From Marisa cornuarietis (lineage: Eukaryota; Mollusca; Gastropoda; Architaenioglossa; Ampullariidae): DNA of 64,000 nucleotides. Location of the stretch: NCBI GenBank assembly GCA_004794655.1, contig SMMW01000592.1, forward strand, positions 744,001 through 808,000. The letters run 5' to 3'. A model generated the notes under the pieces. That model had not been told where the DNA came from, did no database searches, and saw nothing but the letters and a program-made list of their open reading frames with translations. Below are positions 48,084 through 60,449 of this stretch, one piece after another. The position numbers and the translations under genes were made by a program. Numbering within the stretch: the first letter of the stretch is position 1; each line of letters begins with the position of its first letter.

Positions 48084-48291
48084 CACCATCACCTGCATAC
48101 GAGGAAGTTTGTTTTGAAAACGCTTATATATACTTAGCGTAAAAGATCAAAGAAAAAATTGAAATGTTCTATGCTTAACGGTAGGATTTTTGTTTCATTT
48201 TCAACGAGAAAAGGACTGTCTTTCCCTGGAAATTTCATTGTCCATATGATGTTCATTTCCACTGGTATACTACCCCTATAAATCAACATAT

Positions 48292-49491
48292 TAGACAGCA
48301 ACACCATTGCCTACTGCCTACCCTGCTTCACTGCTGCCGCAAGTTTTTAGTGATTATTTTACCAGCAAGACATTGGACATTCGATCATCTTTAGACTCTG
48401 TGTCGGCGCTTGACAGCATCTCCTGTGATGCCCTCCCAGGATGCTCCATGACCAAGTTCCTACCAGTCTCTGAGACCGATGTGAAAGCGGTTATTCTAAA
48501 AGCTAAACCAACAACTTGCGAGTTAGATCCGATGCCCACAAGCCTTCTGCTCGAGTGCCTAGATACTCTACTTCCTGCCATCACTAATATTGTAAATGTC
48601 AGCCTGTCGTCAGGTGTTTTCCCATCTTTGTTCAAAAATGCGGTGGTGAGGCCACTTCTAAAGAAATCCACGCTTGACGTCAATGTGCTGAACAACTACC
48701 GTCCAGTTTCCAACTTGTCTTTTTTCTCTAAATAGTTTTGACACAGCTCTGGGCCTACTTACAAGAGCACCATCTTATCCCACAAGCTCAGTCGGCATAC
48801 AGACTTTTCCACAGCACCGAGACCACTCTTATTAAAGTAACAACAGACATATTATCTGCTCTTGACAGTGGTGATGTCTCTCCATTAACCCTACTGGACC
48901 TGTCTGCTGCATTTGACACTATAGACCACTCTCTGCTTCTTCACAGACTCCACACCCTCTACGGAATTTCTGCACCTGCCCTCTCTTGGTTCAACTCCTA
49001 TCTCACTGATAGGACCCAGACTGTGTTAGTTGATGGTCAGACATCTCGCCCTGCTTCACTTTTCTGTGGTGTTTCCCAAGGCTCAGTACTTGGCCCAGTT
49101 CTGTTCCTCCTGTATACTAAACCACTTTCATCATGCATCCGGTCTCACCAGGTTTCTCATCAATCCTATGCTGATGACACCCAGCTTTACTGTTCCACTC
49201 CGCTGGCTGAGTCTCACTCTGCTATTAGCTCTCTAGAAGCTTGTATCAGCGATGTCAAGGGCTGGATGGTAAAAAACAAGCTTAAACTAAACGATGATAA
49301 AACGGAAGCCCTCTTGTGCCATAGAAGGAGACATCAACCTTCACTCGTCAGTCTGCCCAATCACATCAAGGTGGGCGACAGCAACATCACCTTCACGTCA
49401 TCCGTTAGGAATCTGGGATTTATTGTCACTGATGACATGACACTCGATAGTGTGAATATGCGCTATAAAAATCTTCACTATTATTATTATT
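48292..49491 (+). mobile_element. LINE insertion with partial reverse transcriptase, unit 2 only
   Basis: Unit 1 has the uninterrupted site (near 8160-8172); here 1.2 kb is inserted with ATAT on both sides. The first frame (48307-48735) ends NNYRPVSNLSFFSK then a stop. The second continues (48738-49450) with LLDLSAAFDTIDHSLL (motif A), GVSQGSVLGPVLFLLYT, YADDTQLYCS (catalytic YADD), WMVKNKLKLNDDKTE and VRNLGFIVTDDMTLD. After that it jumps straight into the shared 3' UTR and (ATT)n tail. The endonuclease is missing, the frame is broken near 48733 and the polymerase C-terminus is deleted, so it is inactive. Confidence 0.88.
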
Positions 49492-49499
49492 ATATCCTG

Positions 49500-50140
49500 A
49501 ATGCTTAACAACAACTGTCTCTTTGTGTGTGTGTGAGAGAGAGAGAGGGAATGCAACAGCTCCCAACATACACATTTATCTCTCTCTCTATATATATATA
49601 TACACACACACACAGACTGACGAACACACAAACACCAGATGTTGAGGAAGGTAGAGTTATGGAAGACTTATTCGATTATGAAATTTTCAGATCACCAGCC
49701 AGTCTTTCATTACGATACGAAGGGGGGCGGGAGGGACAACGGCATGGCAGCTTGAGCGAGTGAAGCCCTACACAACTTCCTTAAGTTATCATAGTATTGT
49801 ATTGTATTGTATCAACTTTGCAAACTTTGTGAGCGTATACAGACTGAGAGAGCGTTTCAAAGACACTCATCGATTCGCTGAGCGAACTGAGCCCAGACTG
49901 TGGGTAATGGTGCACCGCATGGTAGGCGCCAAGGGGTGAGGGGCGTTGCACATTAAATCTAAAACCGTGTCTGATTGAGCGAAACTCGGATAAAAAAAGC
50001 CTTTTCATTGAGTGCCATTTGTTAGGAATTTTTAAAGCTAGAATGCGTGGCTCAGGTAAAGTATCTATTTATGGTGTTTAATGTGCAATAGACGAAGGCT
50101 GTTTTGGAAGAATGCATACGAACACGGTCGCACGCACGCG

Positions 50141-50180
<40 letters not shown>

Positions 50181-51548
50181 TCACAAATCACGTACGCAAA
50201 CGCAGAAGTACGTGTACACAGGAGCGAGTTAATGTTAGAAAAAAAACTTGTGCACGCACAGCAGTATTCACCCACCCTGGACTCCCTAACCTACCCGCAT
50301 ACCTGACTACCATCCAGTCAGAACAGACAGCCCCAAACTGTTCATCTAGTCACAGGGTGGGAAATCATAATCGTCTAATAAGAGACAGGCTGCTCTGACA
50401 CAGTAGGCGCCACACTCTGAATAAGAGGCAGAGAGATGGTGCATTATTATTTAATGGGAATCGTCTGTAATTAATATATACAATTCTATGACTGATATAT
50501 CCACAAGTTGATCAGGACTTCTGATAATTTTAAAGAAGCTAGCCACATGTACACACAGATTTTGGCTAAATTTTACGTTAAATTCTCCAGTGGACATCTT
50601 TCGATCTTGTGCCCTAAGACAATAACAGTCAAGTGTCTTTTCTCGTCCAGGTGGGTGATATGCCGATATAGACACACTTATAATGTTGTAGGCTGGATAC
50701 CTGGCTAATATTTCTTACTTTTATTATTTTTCTTTAGGATATCCTCTGTGTTAGTGTTTGTGCAAGCGTGCGTGCGTACATGTGTATGCGTGCGTGCGTG
50801 CGTGTGATTGAATAGTTGTATTTTAAATTATGGTGAATAAATTAGTGAGACACACATGATGCATACATATTTGTGTTAGCTCGGGCGACTTTGTGGAAAC
50901 AACTCGAACACGCCTTTGTTGATGGAATAAGCGCTCTATAAATAAACATTTACTGAAGTGGGGATCTAACAAAAAGCACCTGAAAACTCTAGAATGATTA
51001 ATTACTTCATAAAGTCTAGAAAACGCTTTGATTTAACTGAAAGATTAGATGTTTTCAAATTTTGATAAGATATGGTCTGATATAGCTCATCGTCAGACGT
51101 GGACGGTGCTGACAATTTTTTCTAAAATACCAGAAAATCTCTAGCACGAAACATACAGTAACAAATAAAATTTGAAGATGAACTCGAACGGCTACGATAG
51201 TTACGTCCTCAAGAAAAACCAACCAATTGTGAGAAATGTCAAATAGTAAATTATTGTTATTACCGAGAGGCAGCACTAAAATTATAAAACAGGTAAAATC
51301 TCAATACAGTAAAACAATTTCGTTTTCAGGGTCCAGTTAAATTTTCAAGGAACTCGTTGTAAAGTGTTTCGTTATATAATAAATTTTTCAACCTAACGAA
51401 CTGAATTTCACGTCAACATGAAAAATTGTTATAAAAATTGTTTTTGCGATGTCTGAATGACAGGTATGAGTGTAAGCGGGGTAGAAGGGGGAGTTCTTGG
51501 TAGCGAACAGTCTACAGAGAAGCATTGGGAAGTAAAACGTAAATGACG
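49500..51548. other. 3' flank of copy 2: microsatellites, no gene
   Basis: Equivalent to 8170-10242 of unit 1, with (CA)n at 50145-50178 and (GTGC)n near 50768-50810. No gene is seen. Confidence 0.6.
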
Positions 51549-51647
<99 letters not shown>

Positions 51648-51673
51648 GTCATCATCTTCTTCTTCTTCTTCTC
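51549..51673. repeat. (ATC)n/(TTC)n microsatellite: empty KDZ site
   Basis: About 35 ATC units pass through GTC into a short TTC run and then CTCCCTTGAATCTAGG. The right flank of the transposon in unit 1 has the same CTCCCTTGAATCTAGG after its short ATC run, so this is the uninterrupted counterpart of the insertion site. Confidence 0.9.
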
Positions 51674-53119
51674 CCTTGAATCTAGGTGAAAATAGTTTTT
51701 CAAGATGTAGAACATTATTCATCATGTGCTTTAGTCCTAATCTTACTTAATTTATTTGCTTTGAATAGATTTTTAACCAGTTTCGTTTTACATGACTTTA
51801 CCAAGAAATGTATAATAGTTTCTGATTTTTTTTATTAGCACGATGTAATCTCGGCTTAATGGTTGAGAAAACGTAATCACAGAATTTTTTTAAACTGCGT
51901 TTCAATTCGCTCAGTTTTTTTTCATTCATGTTGAAAGGTATTTGTAAAGCGCCTACTCATGCAACAGCAATTCATGAAGCACACGTAAAAGAGTTCATGA
52001 ATGCATGCGTACACATACCTCCATACAAAGACACACACTATGGTAGGATGAAAATACAAGATTTCCGATACATTAGAAGGAAGAGAAAATATTCCAGCGA
52101 ATACAGGTTGCAAGTTCATTCCTGGCAAGTGGACCAGAGGCAGAAAAGGACTTTGGACCAAATGTACGAAATCCGATTCGAGGAGCGCAAAGCCTGAGTG
52201 AAACATTCCTGTGACAAAGAGACTTTCAAGTTAGAATCGACTAGCTAAACCATTTTCATGCTAGATACAGCATCTCGGAAAGAGCAGTTCTAGTGTGACG
52301 ACCGATGATATGAATCGGTATTTTTGTTGTTTCCAAGATGTTCTGAGGAAAACCGCTTTCAAGGATCTGGTCCAGCCGAATATTGTCAATCCTTTTTAAG
52401 AAGCAGCAAATTGTGGGTTCCTTTTTCTTGCAATCAATAAGCTTGCACTGCTTGTATATTTCATATGACATATTTCATGTTGGAGTTTAAATTTACCAGC
52501 TGAAGTTATTTTGTCTTTAAATTTTATTTAAAACTGAGTGAGAATGTACTACTTTTAAAGTGTTCCCCACTTTTACGTTTCCATCAAATTTTAAGTTTTT
52601 TTTTACTAATAATTTCGTGAAAGAATATTTAAGAATATAAAAAATAATTTTGCACAGAAAGCCCGTTCAACTCTGTGAAACTCAAGATTGAAAGGAATTC
52701 TAGAGAGGTATGGCGGTCCTCATAAATCCAGCACTTTGCGCATTGTCCCAGTGCTGGCATTTCGCGCAACACATACCTTTGTGGTCTAACTAGTTTAAGA
52801 TATTTGATCCACAATAGCCCTGCGAACCTTTCATAACAACCATAAAGCAGAGCTAACAATCTAAAGACACGTGTGTACAGTGAGCCGGGCGTCAAGACCG
52901 TCTTGAGAAAATCATACTTATTTTTCAGACACAACAAAAACACAAAAAACGGAGTATGAATATATGTTGCTGTGTATTCGAAAACTTGTCTTCTACAACA
53001 TAGGCTTATCCCTGGCTATTAATCTGACACCTTTATTAAATATATAAACTTCTATGTGAGAGGATGTAGGTGTGAATATGTGTTGAATGTCGTGTATGGG
53101 TATGTATGTTTGCGCGATA

Positions 53120-53170
<51 letters not shown>

Positions 53171-53797
53171 TGCATATGTTTGTATGTGTGTAGTGATTGT
53201 GTCCTGGACTACGCCTGGTACAGACAACAAAGATTTGATTTGAACCGTAAAAAATAATATTATTATGTTGCTCTTTGTGTTTTGCAATACAGTACAATAA
53301 GTCTGTATTGTCAATTTATGTCCACCACTGATAAAGAGAATTTCATTGATGGGTGCTCCAATAAGGGATAAAGCACAACGACATACCCACACAAGTACAC
53401 ACAAACACTCCCTAAACCACTCACAGAGAAACATTCACACTCAAGCCCTCCCACAGCCACTAACACTCAACCGCTCAGGGACAATCATCAGTTCCACACC
53501 AGCATCAGTGTTACGTGCAACGGATAAGAACTAAGGTTCATTTGCCAGTCCTATTTAAGACTGCTTTCCCACTTTTTAACACCTTTCTTGGCAATCAATT
53601 GTTTTTGTCTGCGAAACAAGGGCCTGTGATAATGCCGACAGCTTTTAAGAGGAAGAAGACGATTTTATACATTGGCCAAGAGACACCGCACATGCGATAT
53701 GACTTGATCATGGTAGAGACAAAACAAAAGAAAGAATAATCAGACATATCTCATACACAATCTTGCGTGCCCTGCACTGACTGCACTGGAGGTAGAT

Positions 53798-54275
53798 CAG
53801 GGGGTGGGGTGGGCAAAATTTTCTTTTTTTTTTGGGGGGGGGCGGTCTCAAAATTCCAAGCTATGCGGCGGGCCGCTAAAATACCCAAACCCTACACCAG
53901 GTGACTTCACAACAAACCTAGTGATAATGGGACGGACAACAAATGAGTACATAATGGCGTTCACTTACTGATTTATTGTGTAAAGTGAAGCTATTTGAAA
54001 TAGCTCAAAATATAACTGAAAAACCAGCCTTTCCTTTCAAGGCATCCGCCTTCGATGCTCTCTAGCGATTCATCAGACGTGTCAGCAGTTATTTTTTGTT
54101 ATCTTTGTAATTTATCTGAGTTAGAATGTTACGGTCTACCGATTTCCAACGCTGTTCTACTTGATAGATTATATTTCAATCAAATAAACCTATGCTGAAT
54201 GAAAAAATGAAACCAAGTGCCCCGTCACATTTTGGCAGACGGGCCGGTCTGCATGACATACTTTGCCCACCCCTG
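53798..54275. mobile_element. hAT-like miniature transposon, unit 2
   Basis: Second copy of the element at 31420-31897, same ends and length, inherited through the segmental duplication. Confidence 0.6.
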
Positions 54276-54612
54276 GCGTAGACTGTACCCACAGGGCGTA
54301 GGTCACACCCAATACATCGGCTAGCTGCACCCACCACCTAGTCGAGTAGGGAGAGTACACTCTCGATAAAACTGGATCACAATGACCAGTCTTACGCCAA
54401 ATTTCTTTGAAGTAAGAAATGCATCTCTTCATGACACCTTGACTACTACTACGACTACTAAGTCACCTTATAAAGCCTGGTTCCCCAGCCAAAGTAGAAA
54501 TGATTCCCCAGCCAGCGTAAAGCAAATTTCAGACCCATAAGGCATAATAGCACACAGTCGGACACAAACATCTATACGGGCATAAATATATTTTTCTACA
54601 TCGTCTCCCATA

Positions 54613-54671
<59 letters not shown>

Positions 54672-55075
54672 GTGTTATATTGTCGGCTCTGTCAATGTAA
54701 TGCAAAAATGTAAACACCTCTTTTCCTTACTACAGTAAACGTCGGAATGATGTATAATGACAATTTATACTTACATATAAGTATGACGACATCGTACACT
54801 TCTGTAAAAGATGGACAAATGTGATGTGATGCAGTCGTCTTCTATTCGTTTTGACTACACAATGACTTACACACACTTGCAGTATAGGAACTGAACAGGA
54901 GCATGATAGTAACCGGTCTAGTTATCCAACTACTGACTACACTGACTGAAACTGCATAAACCCTGTGGGCATGACAGAACTAGAAGAGGAACTCGGCAAC
55001 AGGAGCCGTAGGAAAAGAGCAGGTGTTGTCTGATAGTTGTATGGTTGGTTGGTTTCACGGGATAGCGGTTACACC

Positions 55076-56096
55076 TCGAACTCGAACTCGAACTCGAACA
55101 TTTTATTGACTTAGGGCCATTTCAGCCATTGTCACTCAAGGTGAGCATATAGGGTTCATCCTCTCATACATACAATCACCTATCCATTCATACCCATCCC
55201 GTCGTACACTTTAAAGACATGCACTGTACAGTAGTCCTCTCACACACCCACTCATCCTAACACCTCTTCATTTATACCCTCTCATCCCTACCCTACATAG
55301 ACACATCGTGTGTACACATACATTATGGCAACTTTCAGATGTCAATATTATCAATCAAAAAGGGTATTTTTCGAGCAGAGAGCATCCATATACAGAGGGT
55401 ATCAATCAGACTTCACATAATATCAACTTCGCTTATCTCCCTTCTTCTCCTTAAACATTTATGAATATACCATGCCAATTGTCGTATTCTTCCTGCGTTC
55501 TCGGATGATAGTATCTGCACAAGATATTGTTTTTGATTGTGTTGTGAGACTTGCTGGAGATATTTGGGTCGAAGGTCTACATATCTGGGACATTGAAAAA
55601 GGACATGGGTTTCATCCTCTATATAATTTGTACAGAAAGGGCATTTGTTTGTGTTTTCTGTCCTTTGTTGTATAAAACGATTTTTATGGGTATTTATCTC
55701 GCTCACACCTAGCCGAAAGCGTACTAAAACATCCCTGAAAATTTTAATGTTTACATAGTCAAAGTATAGCTCTGGTACGAGAGTGGATTTGTACGATCTG
55801 TATAACTGGTACCGTTCACTAGTCCTCATGTTGGCCACCCACGTTTGCTGGGTGACATCTATCACTCTACGTTTGAGAGTAGCGAGAAACATTTTATCGT
55901 CTCCTACTCCTTGGTTTACCCATACCAGATTAAAACCCATAGATCCTAGAGATGATGAGAGAAGAGATAGAGAGAGGGGAAGGAGAGAACAGGTGTCGCA
56001 AACAGAGGATGTCCGGAGGCGAGATCTGAACCCGTGGCCTCTTGAGTTCAATGGTGAGAAGCGAGCGTCTTAACCACTACACTAGTAGCTCCCCCC
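55076..56096 (-). mobile_element. Composite tRNA-head/LINE-tail retroelement, unit 2
   Basis: Copy of 32715-33735, with the 212-codon frame (56051-55413) unchanged, tRNA-like head at about 56016-56091 and (TCGAAC)4 at 55099-55076. Confidence 0.6.
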
Positions 56097-56414
56097 CCAC
56101 TTGTCTGATAGTTAACCCTATGTCCAGCTTAAATGCTGCGACGCATTTTTTTTACCGTGATTGTTAAGCTTTTTTCCTAAATCATCTGGACTCGCTTGAC
56201 ATTCATCAAATATCACTTTCGAGTTTCGTCTGGGCTCCCCTTCCAATACCATCCAGACTGAACTATCAAAACACGATTGAACAGACCATCATTACCTATG
56301 GTGACTATCATCACCATAACAGACTCCGAAACCTGATTTATATACAGGTGACCATGTATTTACTTAAGCTTTTCATGACACCTATAGTATTTATTTTATT
56401 GCCTGACCTCTTAA

Positions 56415-56771
56415 TTAGTGACGACGAATGGACACGTTTACGACAAACTGATCTAACAGCAAGTAAATGTTTCTCATCCTTCCCTTCTTGTATGTAAATC
56501 GTATGATCTTATGAAGTCTATCATTTTTTAGCGGCTCATTCACCAAGACACTTAGGTCGGCAAGTTGAGGATTCACATCTCCCTCTGGCACGCTATCTAT
56601 AATCTCTCTGGATGTGGCGCTTGTTCTAAAGGACCGGATCAGCTTGGCATGAAATAACCTACAGTTGGTGATGTTGGCGAAAAACACTAACAACAAGTCG
56701 ACCAGCATCTTTCTTGAAAACGAGCATTTATCATGTGCGACGGCGACGACCGGGCCGCTGACCGTCGCCAT
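56415..56771 (-). CDS. Hypothetical 118-codon open frame, unit 2
   Basis: Identical to 34054-34410; no recognised domain. See that entry for doubts. Confidence 0.2.
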   Translation of the reverse strand: MATVSGPVVAVAHDKCSFSRKMLVDLLLVFFANITNCRLFHAKLIRSFRTSATSREIIDSVPEGDVNPQLADLSVLVNEPLKNDRLHKIIRFTYKKGRMRNIYLLLDQFVVNVSIRRH

Positions 56772-59198
56772 TCAACGTCAATGCTCGACACTGCGATCCT
56801 TTCGCTTCGCACAGGCACACCCCATGCCAACCAAAGTCACAGAGAGAGAGAGAGAAAAAAAAAGAAAATTACACATTTGTCAAATATAATAGCTTGTCAT
56901 TAGTCTTTATCTTGTGGATTCTCAATTTCCGAGAAAAAGTACTCTATCTTACTGTCCCTCTCGATAGCGTGTGAGCAAATTATGTTGGCAAGTGCGCTGC
57001 AAAGCCTGCCGAAACTGATTGAAATGATAGTGGGCGTTTTTCGGGTACAGTTTAGAGATCGAAATCTGCATACCCGCCGAAGGAGACCGCTTCTGTTCCC
57101 GCAAGCCGGCGGCTCCAAGACGACACCACTGATGTGTCCTTTGAACGTTATTTTTCAATTGACTAAACCGTGACGAACTCACACAACCAAGACTATCTCG
57201 ATATCGCAGGAAGGCAGGCTGTTTTTCAAAGTCTCTTTTATGACATAAGAGAGAGAGAGCAAATCCAGGCGTCTTCTCCAGAAGACTTCAAAGGCTTGGA
57301 AAGAAACACATCGGAAATCTGGTAAATGGTTTGTTGACAGAGACGATTTTCACGTGATAGTTGAAATGTAGTTTTGAAAAGCAATGACCTGGTGATTCAA
57401 AGATATTATTTGAGCTGGAGACGCATATACAGCCAAGTTCAAGCGTTTGGATAGTCGCTGCTCTGCTTAAAACTGGATCCACTCTGTGATCATGAACCGT
57501 AACTCATCAAAAGCTAAACTGTTTTCTGAAGGGTTATGGGACTCAGTTTTTGGCTCGTGAAATGTCTTGGATCAAATCTCCTAAAAGACTTGCCTTATGT
57601 GAAGCAACCCAAATCTGGCATCTTCATCGTTCTGGACTACTTAATCAGACTGGACTAAAGTGAAATGAAAACGAGTAGAAACAACTTCTAATTCTAGTTA
57701 TAGACATAAGCTGTCATATTGGCAGCGTCAAAGAGTAAATTTTCATAGTAATAAAATTATGTGCCATATGTAGACAAGCAGGACTGGGAGTGGTTGGGTG
57801 GGAAAGTGAATGATTGACAGTCATAGCACAAGTAAAAAAAGGTATTTTGCTAATGAATACATGTTTTAAAATCTATGATTGGATTTTTCTTTTATTAAAC
57901 GATTTGAAAACAAATCACAAAAAAGAATAATATTTCTTGAAGTTTGCATTCGTAATTATTTTGATTTTACATGGCGAACGACAAATTTATCCATTCCTCT
58001 TAACTAAATGTTCTGATGCCTGTATAAAGTTCAGTGCGAGATACTATGTTCACAAATTTGGGCAGATAACCCACTTTCGTTCTCAATATACACGCCTACA
58101 AACATCGCCATGCACAGAAAAAGTTAACTTATAAAGTTACCTTTGTACATTGATATCCTAATGAACATATCGTCTTAACTCTAACTGAAACCTTGACAAC
58201 GGGGAACGTATCCATGATACCGTCCTGATGACTGTGTGGTGAACTTCTTTCAGCGGGTGGTGATGTTCAGGGTTAACAAGTAAGGGTATCAGATGTGGGG
58301 AAATAGCATCTTGCATTAAGCTGTACCCATTCATTGGAAAAACAAATTGCACTACTAGAAATCTTCAAAACAATCAGAAATCGGAATTCAACATCATTTG
58401 TATTTGGAAACATTGAATATGTAATTGTAATGAATCATCTCTATTGTTGTCCTTGTCTGTTTCGATACGTTTCCTGTTAGTTTCTGGATGGTTGAAATTA
58501 CTAACTTATATTTCCACTCACTGGAAAAAACTCTGCTTCAGTAAGTATACTGCCTATACTGAATTATCCACGTCTTAAACTGGGTAAGTAAACTGCCTTT
58601 CCACCAGTGATAGTTTGTAACTAGAAATTGGTTTGCGACTGAAAGACTTAAACCTCCTAGAATACCTAGATAGGGTAAATTTTCTAAATTTCTTTGTACC
58701 TTCACTCCCCAAAAATTGATTATTTTAAAATTGCCGCAAAATGCTTATGATAGTTTTACACAAATAATTATTTCCATTGACAAATTTATTGAAAGAAAAC
58801 AGTTTACACTCTACACCTTGTCTTGGCAAGGAATCTCTTAACTCCCGGAATTGCTCCTCTCTACATACGTCCTTCCACTACGACTTTTTTTCACGGGAAT
58901 ACCAAAGTTTTTCTCACTACTACTTAGTCAGATATTCATTCAGTTCAGTCCCTCTATTTGCTCACTGACACATATACACTACACCTTCTTGAACACTCAG
59001 GTGCGATAGCCCTCGTCCCTGACAGTGGTAGAGACCACAATTTCCTCGGAGCCAGCTTTTTTTTGTCGAAGAGGGAGTGACGGTGCCGATCTACTCTCCA
59101 TCTCTCTGCTTTACCCTTCCTCCAAACTCTCTACAGAGTCAGGTACCCGCTATTGACAGCTGGGTCTGTTGATGAAGTGGGAGAAAATTTCGCTGTGC

Positions 59199-59274
59199 CA
59201 CACGAGTATCGAACCAGCCGCCTCCAGGCTTGGCCTGTACTCTAACCCCTGCTTCCCCTATTACAAGATGCTCA
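59199..59274 (-). mobile_element. tRNA-derived SINE head, unit 2
   Basis: Copy of 36850-36925, with the same B box in reverse complement. Confidence 0.45.
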
Positions 59275-59558
59275 CGATTACACACCCTGGCTTAATCTTT
59301 TTAAGGTACATTTTGGCGAATGAAGCCTTAGCACTAACTTCATCGCATTCAACGAAGTCGTAAGGACAAATACTTAAAATTCGCAACATTCGAAGCAGTG
59401 GAAACAACAGACGTAACTAGCAGTGAACATGACCACACGATTCGTCTTTGATGTCTAAATATCTTGACATCTAAAGCTGACATTGATGTCCGAACTATGA
59501 GAGGCGGGTAAACAAAGCTGACGATCATGAAATATCTTTTGTCACCAGGTGACAGCTG

Positions 59559-59839
59559 TAGTTTAGTCTTGGCTGGTTGTGAATAAATTTAAATTTAATA
59601 ATGATGAGACGGACGTTCTTCTGATTCTTAGAAATTTTTGGAAAAGTTTCAAACAAACTAAATTTTTTTTTAAATGGTAAGACAGACAGAGCGTGATTCA
59701 TAGAAAGTCTTGGATAGCTGTAATTAACTTTAAATTAACAATGATCTTTATAATTCATAGAAAGTCTTGAGTAATTGTAAACGAACTAAGATTTAATAAT
59801 GATAAGATAGTCTACTGATTCACAGAAATTCACGACATG
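59559..59839. repeat. Degenerate minisatellite, about 75-bp units, unit 2
   Basis: Copy of 37210-37490. Confidence 0.6.
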
Positions 59840-60008
59840 AGTCCATACCTGTATCCATCACCGTGTCAGTGTTCAGCCAGGAACCTTGGTTTTGCTGAGA
59901 CTTATGATACATCTCCAGACAAGTTTTTTTTCTGTAGAACTGCGTATTTCAAAATTACGCAGCACGATCCTTCAGTATTTTATTCGAACTGCTCACATCT
60001 TTGTCTGT

Positions 60009-60449
60009 GCCTTTATTTTTTATCAGGACTTGTCTGCTGGCATGCTGCTGTCCTCTGTATCTCTCGATAAACTCCCAACAGTCCAGTCTTGTGCAGTACG
60101 ACTCGTACTTCAACCATCATTCAAAACTGTTGTGTTTTCTCCGCTGGCTTCTTATGCAGGCTCGTGTGTAAGCTTGCTGCACTCTGTTTCAGATTCTCAC
60201 AGGTTGTCTACAGGCTTTCTACAGGCTCTACGCCTTCTTCTTTCTCTGACCTGACTTGCTACACTCCAGGACAAGGCATCACCCTACTTGTGCAAACACT
60301 TGCCTTCTTTCCGTTCCCAAAATCAGAAGGAGAAACTTCAGTGAACTCATTTTTGGCTATTAAGCATCACCTTGTTGGCCCTCACTCCTTTGTGGGACAC
60401 GCTAGTAGAGTCTTTCGAACTCTTGTTCCAAAAATGTCTGAAGTTTAAG
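60009..60449 (+). pseudogene. LINE polymerase C-terminal remnant, unit 2
   Basis: Copy of 37660-38100, with the same frameshifts. Confidence 0.5.

Larger units (their letters stand above)
42999..51548 (+). repeat. Array unit 2, left part (gene-bearing)
   Basis: Matches 3176-10243 in order and orientation. Unit-specific changes are a SINE-bearing block in intron 4, a LINE insertion 3' of the gene, one fewer intron-1 minisatellite unit and many microsatellite length changes. Confidence 0.9.
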
